Assembly (NCBI GenBank): GCA_040757775.1
Contig: JBFLWQ010000003.1
Coordinates: forward strand, 62,001-126,000
Length of the DNA stretch: 64,000 nt
Direction: 5' to 3'
Source: Thermodesulfobacteriota bacterium
GTDB lineage: Bacteria; Desulfobacterota; UBA8473
In this document: one piece after another, positions 35,304-44,091 of the stretch
Position numbering within the stretch: the first letter of the stretch is position 1
Layout: each line of letters starts with the position of its first letter
Notes under the pieces: generated by a model
What the model saw: only the letters and a program-made list of their open reading frames with translations
What the model was told of the DNA's origin: nothing
The model's database searches: none
Program-made: the position numbers and the translations under genes

Positions 35304-37082
35304 TTAAAAAATCTGTGTTTCATAATATTTTCTATAGATGCCATTTTTCTCTATAAGGCTTTGGTGTGTACCAATTTCTGTTATTTTGCCTTCGTTAAAA
35401 ACGACAATACGGTCTGCATTTTTAACTGTTGATAGTCTATGGGCAATAGCTATTACTGTGCGGTTTCGGCTTAAATCATAGATCGCTTCCTGTATTAGTT
35501 GTTCAGTACCGCTATCCAGAGCGCTCGTTGCTTCATCCAGCACAAGGATATCACTGTCCCTCATAAAAGCACGGGCAATGGCAATGCGCTGCCTTTGGCC
35601 TCCTGAGAGTTTTACGCCCCGTTCGCCCAATTCCGTCTTTACTTTTTCTGGTAGAGCATTTATAAATTCTTCACTCCTTGACTGTTTAACTGCCAGCCAG
35701 AATTTTTCTTCGTCAGTATAACTGTCATCATCAACACCATATTTGATGTTATTTTCTACTGTGTCGTCGAAAATAAAGGTATCCTGGCTTACCACACTGA
35801 CCAGCCTTCGCCAGTCTGATCGTTTTATTTCATTCAAGTCAATTCCATCAACGGTTATTCTACCTTTATCCGGATCAAAAAGTCTCAAGAGGAGACGAAT
35901 AAAGGTTGATTTACCGGCACCTGATTCGCCCACGATTGCAATTGTCTCATTTGCATTTATACATAGGTTAATATCACTCAATGCATAATGGTTGCTGTTG
36001 GGATAAGAAAAGTGAACTGATTCGAAACATATTTTATCATAAAGTTTCTTTTTGCTTTTTTCTCCCCATTTCAGAACAGGCTGCACTGTGTCATCTCTGA
36101 ATGCCTTTTCAATAAAATTGATGCCTGCTGTGTACTCGGCAATCCTGATTCTTGCGTCATTAATGGTTGAAATCTTGGGAACTATTCTGAGTACTATGGC
36201 CAGAAAAACTATCAGGGATGTGCTTGAGATTGAAAAACGTGATACAGCGAAATAAATGATTATGCATATACCTCCAAAACCAATAAGGCTGTCAAAAAAC
36301 CTGTTTTGTTGTTGATTCATAACCATTGCATTGACATTCTTCAAAAGACTCTGTGTTAATTTCTTAAAAGCTGAAGATTCTTTTGCTTCGGCTGTGTATA
36401 ACTTAATTACCTCTATTCCCTGAAAAATGCTAATCAGGTGCTTGTTTAGCAATCTTCTCACTTGCATGGTTTCTTTTCCCAGCCTTCTCATTTTTTTTAT
36501 GAATATACCGGATACAAGATAACGAGCCAGGGCAGCGAGAGCTATTATGAGGGTTAGTTTCCATGATATAAGTAGTAAAAATAATGAATAGACCAGGACT
36601 GAAAGTGAATCAATAACCATGCTGATAAGAAAATTCAGAGACTGGCCTACATGTTCCACTTCCAACATCAGAGTATTAACCGTTGTTCCACTTGAAGTGG
36701 AATGAAAATAGGGTAGGGGGTAATTAATAATTCTATTAAATCCCTCGTCTCTGATGGCTTTCATAATAGGGTTATATGTTCTTGCAGAAATATTATGGGT
36801 TATGAAAAATACAAGGAAACTTAACAGTAGAACTATAAAAATAGCCCAGATAAAATTAGATACCGATGCTTCAAGACCAAAAAACTGGATTGCCCGGAAT
36901 ATCTGCATGAATTTTTTATCTGTGACTATAGCTTCTCCTTTCTGTATGTATTCAATGAGAGGGAAGAATAACCCCACACCTACCCCTTCAATTAAAGTAT
37001 TCAAAAATATGAATACTAGCAGAATTAAAATACGATATTTATAAATCCAGAAGAACTGCCTGAAAAGCCAGAGTTTTCTCAA
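35304..37082 (-). CDS. ABC exporter, fused permease and ATPase (MsbA-like)
   Basis: 592 residues: an N-terminal six-helix transmembrane domain to about residue 320, then an ATPase domain with Walker A GESGAGKS (395-402), signature LSGGQRQR, Walker B ILVLDEATSALD and H-loop AHRLST. This is the half-transporter layout of MsbA/PglK, acting as a homodimer. PglK-like members flip lipid-linked oligosaccharides across the inner membrane. No Wzx flippase is seen in the window, so this is the best candidate exporter. Start is TTG at 37082, three bases before the radical SAM stop. Substrate inferred. Confidence 0.9.
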   Translation of the reverse strand: MRKLWLFRQFFWIYKYRILILLVFIFLNTLIEGVGVGLFFPLIEYIQKGEAIVTDKKFMQIFRAIQFFGLEASVSNFIWAIFIVLLLSFLVFFITHNISARTYNPIMKAIRDEGFNRIINYPLPYFHSTSSGTTVNTLMLEVEHVGQSLNFLISMVIDSLSVLVYSLFLLLISWKLTLIIALAALARYLVSGIFIKKMRRLGKETMQVRRLLNKHLISIFQGIEVIKLYTAEAKESSAFKKLTQSLLKNVNAMVMNQQQNRFFDSLIGFGGICIIIYFAVSRFSISSTSLIVFLAIVLRIVPKISTINDARIRIAEYTAGINFIEKAFRDDTVQPVLKWGEKSKKKLYDKICFESVHFSYPNSNHYALSDINLCINANETIAIVGESGAGKSTFIRLLLRLFDPDKGRITVDGIDLNEIKRSDWRRLVSVVSQDTFIFDDTVENNIKYGVDDDSYTDEEKFWLAVKQSRSEEFINALPEKVKTELGERGVKLSGGQRQRIAIARAFMRDSDILVLDEATSALDSGTEQLIQEAIYDLSRNRTVIAIAHRLSTVKNADRIVVFNEGKITEIGTHQSLIEKNGIYRKYYETQIF

Positions 37083-37084
37083 TG

Positions 37085-38887
37085 CTACCTGCCCCTTCTG
37101 AGTGCGACCATTTCTGGACTCCCCAAATACGGATGATCAACATCCTCTTCAACAATCTTCCGAAGGGATCTGTATTCCCATGGGAATATCTTTTTCTTAA
37201 ATGGTCTTTTGATGTGAAACAGGAGAAACTCTTTAAACAAACATAAGGATTTGATTAAACCCTCTTTTCTGGCAACCCGTACCAGACTGACAATCCACAA
37301 GAGTGAGCGGGCTTTATAAACAGCAACGGGATACCTGTCAAATAATCCCAGCTTCCCTGTACGTAGGAAAGTTTGTACAAGACACAACAGGTTTGGTGGT
37401 TGTTTGCCATTAAATATCCATTTAAAATAATGGTCAAGCCCGAAAAGTCTGATATAACTGTAATTAACACAGGATATAAGGAGCAGAGGCCATGAAAGAA
37501 GAGTCAGTCGCGGGTATCCTGTGAAGTTTATCGTAGTAGCACTGTCGGCAGCGTCCCTGTCTGATATTGTGAGCAGATATTGCTCCTCATCTTCGAGAGT
37601 CTGTCCAATTTTCCCGATACTTCGGGCATATTCATAAAGCGGTGTTCCGGGCAGGGCTTGAGCAAAATTTATACTTATCTCCCTGGGATTCTGAGACTTT
37701 TTTGATGTTATTTTTATTAAATCAGATAAGAATTTCTTTGTTTCTCTAATGGTTTCCGGTGTCTCGCCAGGCATCCCTATAACTAGCTGGACAATAGTAT
37801 GCAGACCGGCATTTAGTGTCCACTGAACAGCATTGTAGTTTTCTTCCAGGGGGACCCGTTTTTCCATAATCTTCAGAATTTTTTCGCTTCCACTCTCCAT
37901 GCCGTAAATTATTGTACGGCATCCAGCATCTTTCATTATTTCAATTAGTTCCGGAGTAACCGAATCAACCCTCATCCCGCCAACCTTCCACAGCAAATCG
38001 AGTGGTTTGATTAACTCACAGAACTTTTGCAACCATTGAGGAATTACACCAAAACATTCATCAGAAATAAAAAGAGTGCCAACATCAAAACGGGTAATCA
38101 ACTCCTTAATCCGTTCCATAACAATTTCAGGAGGGATAATCCGAATACCTTTAACAAAACGGTGACAGTATGTACAGCGACAGATACATCCTTTGGAGCA
38201 TGAGATCACCCCTATTGTTTTGTTCAGTCTGTCGATTGGAATGGACTCCGGATTATCATGATAATTATGGAAGAAATACCTGAACGGAAGGGTATTCTGG
38301 TTCAGTTTCCCTAATCTGGGGAAGTAGTGCCTTACTGAAATTGAATCCAGGATATCCCATTCAACATCAAAGATTGCTTCTTTTGGAATCTGCTCGGCAT
38401 AGCCGGTTACAACAAGTTTGTCATCGTCAAGGAAAGCAAGCCCTTTAATATCATACATATCCTTTTTTGACTTATGAGGGAAGTATCTGTCAAGAATTTG
38501 AGAACAGACCTTTTCCCCTTCGCCAAGAACACAAAAATCAACGCCGGTCTTTCTTAGAATGATTTCCGCACTTGCCGCCAGGTTGCCTCCAAGAATCACT
38601 GTAATATCAGGCAAACGTCTCTTTATCTCCAGGGAGAAAAACTTACAATTCTCATATCCGGTGGAAACAGGCGAGCTTATAGCCAGAACGTCGGGATTGA
38701 AGGATAGAATATAATCAATTGCATCTTCCCTTGAGGGCCTAAGTACGTCCATATTGTAAAGAAATGTATTTTTGTAGCCTGCTCTGTGAAGAGAGGTAAT
38801 AACCGCCATAGCTCCATAAGGTGGGTAATTATCCGGTATACCTCTCTGTGATAAGGTAATAAATAGAATCCTTATGTCTTTATCCAT
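37085..38887 (-). CDS. B12-binding-domain radical SAM protein
   Basis: 600 residues from ATG 38887; a TTG three codons upstream is possible. An N-terminal cobalamin-binding-like Rossmann domain (PPYGAMAVITSLHRAGY, NPDVLAISSPVSTG, VILGGNLAA, VLGEGE) precedes the radical SAM core with Cys234, Cys238 and Cys241 in CxxxCxxC. No DxHxxG motif for base-off B12 is obvious. A helical C-terminal part follows. Such proteins methylate unactivated carbons or rearrange sugars and lipids. It overlaps the upstream gene slightly. A role in modifying a sugar or lipid carrier is inference. Confidence 0.86.
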   Translation of the reverse strand: MDKDIRILFITLSQRGIPDNYPPYGAMAVITSLHRAGYKNTFLYNMDVLRPSREDAIDYILSFNPDVLAISSPVSTGYENCKFFSLEIKRRLPDITVILGGNLAASAEIILRKTGVDFCVLGEGEKVCSQILDRYFPHKSKKDMYDIKGLAFLDDDKLVVTGYAEQIPKEAIFDVEWDILDSISVRHYFPRLGKLNQNTLPFRYFFHNYHDNPESIPIDRLNKTIGVISCSKGCICRCTYCHRFVKGIRIIPPEIVMERIKELITRFDVGTLFISDECFGVIPQWLQKFCELIKPLDLLWKVGGMRVDSVTPELIEIMKDAGCRTIIYGMESGSEKILKIMEKRVPLEENYNAVQWTLNAGLHTIVQLVIGMPGETPETIRETKKFLSDLIKITSKKSQNPREISINFAQALPGTPLYEYARSIGKIGQTLEDEEQYLLTISDRDAADSATTINFTGYPRLTLLSWPLLLISCVNYSYIRLFGLDHYFKWIFNGKQPPNLLCLVQTFLRTGKLGLFDRYPVAVYKARSLLWIVSLVRVARKEGLIKSLCLFKEFLLFHIKRPFKKKIFPWEYRSLRKIVEEDVDHPYLGSPEMVALRRGR

Positions 38888-40115
38888 TGCTAGCAATTTT
38901 TCCTAGTAGTGTATCCGCCACAATGTCTCCAAATAGACGATCTTCGTTTGTATCCAGTTTTATATACTTTCTCTCAAAATCTTCATAACCAGCAGGATTA
39001 TAGGAAAAAATCCCTTTATTTAACATCTGCTGCAAGTCGGCATCCCTGTCAATATAGTGAATTTCTGAACCCAAAGCCTTGGCATGAGCTATTATATTAT
39101 TTTGGAAAAAGGTGTCGCCCTTCATTTTCCATATTGATATAAAACATACAGGCTTTTTATGAATTACCGCAAACTTCACTGCCCCAGAGTAATGGCAGAT
39201 TACACCGCTTGAGTATTTTATCAACTGTTCAGTATCGTAAAGAAAAGGGCGTTCATTATAGACATTATCTTCATCTGTATGTTTAGGATGTGCTGCTATT
39301 ATTATCCTTTTTCCTGTATTTCTTTCCACAAAATCGAAGAACTCATTAATAATTTTGGAGTAATCTAGTTTGCTTATTCCTCCAGTTATGTTGAGAATGG
39401 GATAATCATGGCCGCCCCAGGGTGTGTCTGCAATATGGACATAATATTCTCCATCCGGGATATATTCTGCTTTGGGTTTGCATTTATTTCTCAGGTATCT
39501 GTCATAATCAAAGGAGTGTGCATGAATAACCTGAGTTTTCGGAGGGGGGTAGCAGTAAGGAGAGGTTTCTGATCCGAGAAAATAGTATTCTGGATATCTG
39601 ATGCCAAAGAAATATGCGAATCTGTAGGAAAGCCTGTACATATAATTTTTGACTTTTCCCATAAAGGAACTTGAAAAAAAGGTTGCAGGGTTTGCAATCA
39701 TAGTTTTAAATATTCGTAAAAAGCGTCCGAAAATTGTTTTTCCCTCTCCCATGACAGGCGGATGTATGTTTCCATTTGTGATTATATAGTCCACATTAGC
39801 GCTCTTAAGAATTCGTAGTAACTTTATGCCAGGAAAAACCACGAGAAAGGCGATCTTCCATCCCCTTATACTATCCAGATGCTTTCTTAAATCCTTTCCG
39901 GACTCAATCCAGAACTGTTCAATTCCCATTACCGGTTCCAGTAACTTATTGTATTGCAATTCTTCCAGAGCCTCAGGATGTAAAAAATTGAATACGTTCA
40001 ATATAACAATGTTAAATCCTCTTTTGCTCAGTATATCGAATCCATATTTGAGGGCATAGTCCTCATTGAATGGGTAAACCGTAATAAATATTATGTTCTT
40101 CTTGCTTACCAGCAC
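38880..40115 (-). CDS. Uncharacterised protein, possible GT-B transferase
   Basis: 411 residues, no signal peptide or clear membrane span. The N-terminus NIIFITVYPFNEDYALKYG is Rossmann-like. The C-terminal half has RIIIAAHPKHTDE and ICHYSGAVKFAVIHKKPVCF, which resemble the donor-binding half of capsule or sialyl-type GT-B transferases. I do not recognise a named family. It starts with GTG at 40115, overlapping the SDR stop upstream, with GGAGG close to the start. Placed in the CMP-sugar block, so transfer of a CMP-activated sugar is conceivable but unproven. Confidence 0.58.
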   Translation of the reverse strand: MLVSKKNIIFITVYPFNEDYALKYGFDILSKRGFNIVILNVFNFLHPEALEELQYNKLLEPVMGIEQFWIESGKDLRKHLDSIRGWKIAFLVVFPGIKLLRILKSANVDYIITNGNIHPPVMGEGKTIFGRFLRIFKTMIANPATFFSSSFMGKVKNYMYRLSYRFAYFFGIRYPEYYFLGSETSPYCYPPPKTQVIHAHSFDYDRYLRNKCKPKAEYIPDGEYYVHIADTPWGGHDYPILNITGGISKLDYSKIINEFFDFVERNTGKRIIIAAHPKHTDEDNVYNERPFLYDTEQLIKYSSGVICHYSGAVKFAVIHKKPVCFISIWKMKGDTFFQNNIIAHAKALGSEIHYIDRDADLQQMLNKGIFSYNPAGYEDFERKYIKLDTNEDRLFGDIVADTLLGKIASNG

Positions 40116-40936
40116 GTCCTCCCGCCATCAATTACCAGATTAGTACCGGTCATATAGTATGATGCATCAGAGACGAGAAAAATAATTGCAGCCTTGTATT
40201 CATCTTTTTTTGCCATTCTTCCCATTGGTATCAGGTTTGTAAGCCTGGCTACGAAATCCTCGGGCTGGTTGGTATAGACCCCACCGGGTGAGATGGCATT
40301 GACCCTCACACCTGCCTTTGCCCAGTATGTGGCAAGATACCTTGTCAGTCCGATAAGACCGTGTTTAACAACAGAGTACGTAACGGGCTTTACAGGCTGA
40401 AGCTCTTCTGATAGCCCCTCTTTTTGATAAATTCGCTGGTCAGGTGCAATAATGCTCAAATCGGATGCGATATTCAGGATCACTCCACCACCACTTTTAG
40501 CCATGTGTGTACCAACTATCTGACTGCACAAAAAGGCACCTGTCAGACCGACAGAAATATCCTGATGCCACATCTCAATAGAGAAATTCTCAAAACGACT
40601 CCACTCGTGTTCACTCGCATTGTCAACCTTTGGATCGTTAGCGGCATTATTAATCAGTATGTCAACCCTGCCAAAATCTGATAGTGTTTTATTTAATCCA
40701 TCTTTAATAGTATCGCCAGAGGTTATGTCTACCTCCATGGCACGGCATGGAACCTTCCACTGCTTTGAGATTTCTGACACATATTCTTCAGCATTTGTTA
40801 CATCTATGTCCCATAATACAGGGATTCCCCCTGCTTCGGCAATCGCCTCGGCATGTTGAATCCCTAAGAGTCCAGCGCCTCCGGTGATCAGCGCCACCTT
40901 GTTATCAATTCTGAATTGCTTAAGCGCTTCTTCCAT
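40106..40936 (-). CDS. Classical SDR, PtmA-like
   Basis: 276 residues from ATG 40936, preceded by AGAGGAGAAC; the longer frame to 40978 runs into the upstream gene. Classical SDR features: VALITGGAGLLGIQHA cofactor motif, VDILINNAANDP, NIASDLS serine, YSVVKHGL active site and the C-terminal TGTNLVIDGG. The variant GGAGLLG and the company of a NeuA-type gene recall PtmA of Campylobacter flagellin glycosylation, which is found beside the cytidylyltransferase PtmB. It probably oxidises or reduces a sugar or sugar acid. Confidence 0.85.
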   Translation of the reverse strand: MEEALKQFRIDNKVALITGGAGLLGIQHAEAIAEAGGIPVLWDIDVTNAEEYVSEISKQWKVPCRAMEVDITSGDTIKDGLNKTLSDFGRVDILINNAANDPKVDNASEHEWSRFENFSIEMWHQDISVGLTGAFLCSQIVGTHMAKSGGGVILNIASDLSIIAPDQRIYQKEGLSEELQPVKPVTYSVVKHGLIGLTRYLATYWAKAGVRVNAISPGGVYTNQPEDFVARLTNLIPMGRMAKKDEYKAAIIFLVSDASYYMTGTNLVIDGGRTCW

Positions 40937-40946
40937 GTTCTCCTCT

Positions 40947-41762
40947 TTAAGACTCCGGGATCCGGAAATAGGATTCATCTTGTTCCAGCTTTTTGACTGC
41001 TAAGCCGACGGCATCAGCCAGCTTGAAAAAAGTGATCCGATAGTCATCAAGCTGGGTCTCCCGCATTTTGTTTTCAGACAGTAAGTCTTTGCGTAGTTTG
41101 ATAAACCATTCTGACGAACCTGGATATTTCTTAAGCCTGACAAAAGCCCTTCTGCCTCCTGGCTCATCGACCAAGACCTTTAAATTTGACTGGTAAAGAT
41201 AGGAACAATCTGCGATGAATTCAGCCACATGGATACCCGTGCAGGCTTCCAAGCTGACACCGAGCAACAAGATGTAGCCGCCGTCTTTAAACAGCTTATA
41301 ACATGGACTTCCTACTCCCTCAGACTCATGAAGAGGATGTCCGCAGGTATAGTAATCTGCTTTTCTGCCAATAGCAGCCACGGAACTGATTGGATGATAG
41401 CTCCTTCGGACTTCCGGATAGTTTAAGAAGTACTGAGGAAGAATCCCCCTGTTCCTGACCGGTGTTTTCTTTGGATCAAAAGGATTCATTTTTTGCTTGA
41501 TTTTCTTTACCCATGTCTGAGGCACAGGGGGATTTTTCCAGTCCTGAGGATCGGTCAGATCGCCGCTATGTGATGGCACCAGCAGCGTGCCACCAGGCCC
41601 GATCAATTCAAGCAGCGCATCTATGATGTCATACGGTCCATTGACCACGTAACCTAAACCGCTCAATGAACTATGCACCATTAACGACATGTTAGACTTG
41701 ATACCTAGTTGGAGAAAAATCTTGACCAGATCACCCTTCGAATAGATTTTCTGCTCTGGCAA
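40947..41762 (-). CDS. AAC(3)-family N-acetyltransferase
   Basis: 271 residues from a TTG at 41762 with AAAGGAGGT just upstream; a TTG at 41804 lies inside the preceding gene. Family features: MVHSSLSGLGYVVNGPYDI, GPGGTLLVPSHSGD, HPISSVAAIG and a Cys-rich LEACTGIHVAEF segment. AAC(3) enzymes acetylate the 3-amino group of aminoglycosides with acetyl-CoA. Relatives in glycan loci acetylate amino sugars. With two class III aminotransferases next to it, it most likely acetylates the amino group they add. It need not confer antibiotic resistance. Confidence 0.84.
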   Translation of the reverse strand: MPEQKIYSKGDLVKIFLQLGIKSNMSLMVHSSLSGLGYVVNGPYDIIDALLELIGPGGTLLVPSHSGDLTDPQDWKNPPVPQTWVKKIKQKMNPFDPKKTPVRNRGILPQYFLNYPEVRRSYHPISSVAAIGRKADYYTCGHPLHESEGVGSPCYKLFKDGGYILLLGVSLEACTGIHVAEFIADCSYLYQSNLKVLVDEPGGRRAFVRLKKYPGSSEWFIKLRKDLLSENKMRETQLDDYRITFFKLADAVGLAVKKLEQDESYFRIPES

Positions 41763-41787
41763 ACGACCTCCTTTTAATCTCCTGTCA

Positions 41788-43179
41788 TCACAGCAATTCC
41801 CCAATCGCCTCTTCTACTACCTCAAGTCCCTCGACTAATGCATCTTCAGCGATATTAAGGGGCGGACCGTATTTAAGGGTGCCGCAACCTGTACGTATCA
41901 AAAACACCCCCTTTTGCATCGCCTTTTCCACAATCCTGTCAGTCAGTTCTACATCCAGTTGTTCCCTGAATGGTTTGTGAGATTCAGCTCTTGGGTCGCT
42001 TATATATACGGCGTGAAGCATACCTTTTCCAAGGATCAATCTTACAATTTCAGGATATTTTTCACGCAGTCTCTTATTGGCTTCATTAAAGAATATCTCT
42101 TTTCTCTTCGACTCTTCAATCAGTTTCTCTTTTTCGAATATTTCAATAGTCTTTAATCCTGCTGTACAGGCTAATGGGTGCCCCCCGTGTGTACTGGTAT
42201 ATTCAGGATCGAGATCGATTAAGTCAGCCCTGCCCATGACTACCGATAGTGGCACGCTTGATGAGGTTGCTTTTCCACAGATTACCAGATCAGGTTCAAT
42301 ATCATAGTACTGGTAGGCAAAGAGTTTTCCTGTCCTGCCGAACCCTGCCTGAATCTCATCACACATAAGGAGTGATTCATTATCTCGTGACCACTGTCTC
42401 ATTGTCTGGACATAATCCTTCGGATAAAAAACAGCCCCCCATCCCTGAAAGGACTCGATAATAAAGGCAGCTATGTTCTTTAGATTAATTCCTCTTTCTT
42501 CCAGTTGATGGAGATGTTTTTGAAACAGATCTTTTCCTGTCAGCTTTTTTGTGTCTTCTTCCCAGGGATATGGAAACGGCATATGCACCATATTGGGGTC
42601 TAGATATCCTATCCATTTCTTGTCGGCATGTTTTCCGCCAACCATCTGTGAACCCATGGTCTTCCCATGAAAGTTTCCGTCACCTCCAACAATAATATTT
42701 TTATTGGTGGATTTTGTAAGCCCGTACAATCTTGCCAGTTTAACAGCACGCTCAACTGCTTCAGTTCCTGCGCTGAACAGGGAGAATTTTTTAATATAAT
42801 CAGGGGTAAACTGCGACAGCTTTTCAAGATAGTTTGCACGCTCAAAAGTGGGGTAGCTGTATGAATGTAAAAGCGGCTTATCGATTACTTCTTTAAGCCC
42901 TTTTCTGATAGTTTCATGTCCATGCCCTGTATTTGTTACAAAAATTGTAGAAGAAAAATCGATCCATCTGTTACCCCATAAATCTTCGAGGGTATGACCG
43001 TATGCACGGGTCCACATAATAGGCGGCTGGTTTACAACATTTGAAGATTCGTATTTAATGATTTTATTTAATACAGGGAGGGATTCAGGTACAGGAAGCA
43101 TGGTCTTGATGCGCCTGTTCTTCGTTTCTACATGGGGTACATCTACGGGTTTCATTTTAAATCTGTATTCTTCTGTCAT
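41788..43179 (-). CDS. Class III PLP aminotransferase, copy 1
   Basis: 463 residues of fold type I class III: WGNRWIDFSSTIFVTNTGHGH, LFSAGTEAVERAVKLAR, MCDEIQAGFGRTGKLFA (Asp binding the pyridine ring) and VICGKATSSSVPLS with the PLP lysine. Relatives include ornithine, GABA and glutamate-semialdehyde enzymes. In this locus it would aminate a terminal aldehyde or keto group of a sugar. A second class III enzyme lies 0.9 kb upstream across a NeuA gene, but the two are only distantly similar. Start ATG 43179. Confidence 0.87.
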   Translation of the reverse strand: MTEEYRFKMKPVDVPHVETKNRRIKTMLPVPESLPVLNKIIKYESSNVVNQPPIMWTRAYGHTLEDLWGNRWIDFSSTIFVTNTGHGHETIRKGLKEVIDKPLLHSYSYPTFERANYLEKLSQFTPDYIKKFSLFSAGTEAVERAVKLARLYGLTKSTNKNIIVGGDGNFHGKTMGSQMVGGKHADKKWIGYLDPNMVHMPFPYPWEEDTKKLTGKDLFQKHLHQLEERGINLKNIAAFIIESFQGWGAVFYPKDYVQTMRQWSRDNESLLMCDEIQAGFGRTGKLFAYQYYDIEPDLVICGKATSSSVPLSVVMGRADLIDLDPEYTSTHGGHPLACTAGLKTIEIFEKEKLIEESKRKEIFFNEANKRLREKYPEIVRLILGKGMLHAVYISDPRAESHKPFREQLDVELTDRIVEKAMQKGVFLIRTGCGTLKYGPPLNIAEDALVEGLEVVEEAIGELL

Positions 43180-43198
43180 TTTTATATCTCTTTTCTCT

Positions 43199-43245
43199 TA
43201 ACCCCCCAGCCCCCCCTTTTTCAAAGGGGGGGGTGAGGGGGGGTA
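43199..43245. repeat. G/C-run palindromic repeat (PPLTPPF-GG type), copy 1
   Basis: A C-run, CTTTTTCAAAG and a G-run form a strong hairpin (CCCCCCC with GGGGGGG), followed by GTGAGGGGGGG. Conceptual translation on the minus strand gives IPPLTPPFEKGGAGG, a repeat-derived peptide seen across many bacterial genomes. It sits in the gap between the cytidylyltransferase and the aminotransferase. It could act as a transcript stabiliser or attenuator, but no T-run follows. Confidence 0.7.
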
Positions 43246-43278
43246 TTGTCCTTTGTGTCGCCATACGGCATGGATGTT

Positions 43279-44073
43279 TTATTCCCTTTTCACTTGCACC
43301 CCTTTCCAAAGAAGGGGTGAGGGGGGTGCCTTTTCGTAGTTGTTGCACAAATATTCGTGAATCTTGTATTTTTTAGTAAGCAGGTTGTACTCTATCCTTT
43401 CAAAGTCCTCTTCCCTGTCCAGTTCTCCTGTATCAGGTGCGATAAAGCCCAACATTCTACGCCCATAACATGAATTGTGTTTGATTAATGTTTCGCTTTT
43501 GATTATGTCAACGTAACCATTTCCAAAGTATGTTGGAGGAAACGCCTGCCTTGGCAGGTTGTAATACTCTGGCCGTGGATCATTAGGGCAAAGTCCTATA
43601 AGAAATTCATCTTCCATGCCAAACATTTTACATGGGGATTCCTGTATTTCATGAACAGAGACCAAGCCTGTTGCTTCAGGGTAGCTTTTAATCTTTTTTA
43701 CCGCTGTATCAATGACCTCAGGTTCTCTCAGGGGTGTGGTAGGACGTATTTGAACTAAATATTCGGGGATAAACGATTCATTCTCTTTAAACCACCTGAC
43801 GGCGTGTTGGAAGACCTCAATGTCCATAGAGTTATCCCTGGCGAACTCTTCAGGCCTTAAGAAGGGTACTTCGGCTCCAAATTGGCGTGCGACATCAGCA
43901 ATTTCTTCAGAGTCAGTAGATACAATAGTCCTTCCGATCTCAGTCGCAAGTTTACACGCAGCTATCGAATAGGCGATTAACGGGAAACCGCCCATAAACT
44001 TAATATTCTTTTTTGGTATCCCTTTCGATCCTCCCCTCGCTTGAATTATAGCAACTACATTGGCCTTTTTCAT
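43279..44073 (-). CDS. NeuA-type acylneuraminate cytidylyltransferase, copy 1
   Basis: 264 residues from ATG 44073, preceded by GGAG; a GTG at 44082 is possible. The N-terminus VAIIQARGGSKGIPKKNIK with GGFPLIAYSI is the CTP-binding signature of NeuA/PtmB enzymes, followed by VSTDSEEIADVARQFGAEV and RPTTPLRE. It couples CMP to a nonulosonic or related keto acid. The last 15 or so residues are encoded by a palindromic repeat and look foreign. Between two class III aminotransferases, so its substrate is likely an amino-bearing ulosonate. Confidence 0.88.
   Translation of the reverse strand: MKKANVVAIIQARGGSKGIPKKNIKFMGGFPLIAYSIAACKLATEIGRTIVSTDSEEIADVARQFGAEVPFLRPEEFARDNSMDIEVFQHAVRWFKENESFIPEYLVQIRPTTPLREPEVIDTAVKKIKSYPEATGLVSVHEIQESPCKMFGMEDEFLIGLCPNDPRPEYYNLPRQAFPPTYFGNGYVDIIKSETLIKHNSCYGRRMLGFIAPDTGELDREEDFERIEYNLLTKKYKIHEYLCNNYEKAPPSPLLWKGVQVKRE
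43296..43329. repeat. G/C-run palindromic repeat, copy 2, inside a coding C-terminus
   Basis: GCACCCC-TTTCCAAAGAA-GGGGTGAGGGGGGTGC is a second member of the family, only about 50 bases from copy 1. It encodes the last residues of the NeuA-type protein (KAPPSPLLWKGVQVKRE), so the natural C-terminus has been replaced or extended by repeat sequence. Confidence 0.68.
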
Positions 44074-44091
44074 AACTATCACTCCGGCATA

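Noticed and set aside
40947-41762. AAC(3)-family gene as an antibiotic-resistance determinant
   Set aside because: It sits in a glycan operon next to amino-sugar genes, so sugar acetylation explains it better; nothing in the sequence shows aminoglycoside specificity.
43199-43245. G/C-run hairpin as terminator
   Set aside because: Strong stem, but the transcribed strand continues without a T-run and the same repeat occurs inside a coding end nearby, so a dispersed repeat is the better call.
43180-43350. Short direct-repeat pattern as a CRISPR array
   Set aside because: Only two copies, palindromic, unequal and partly coding; no spacers of regular length.
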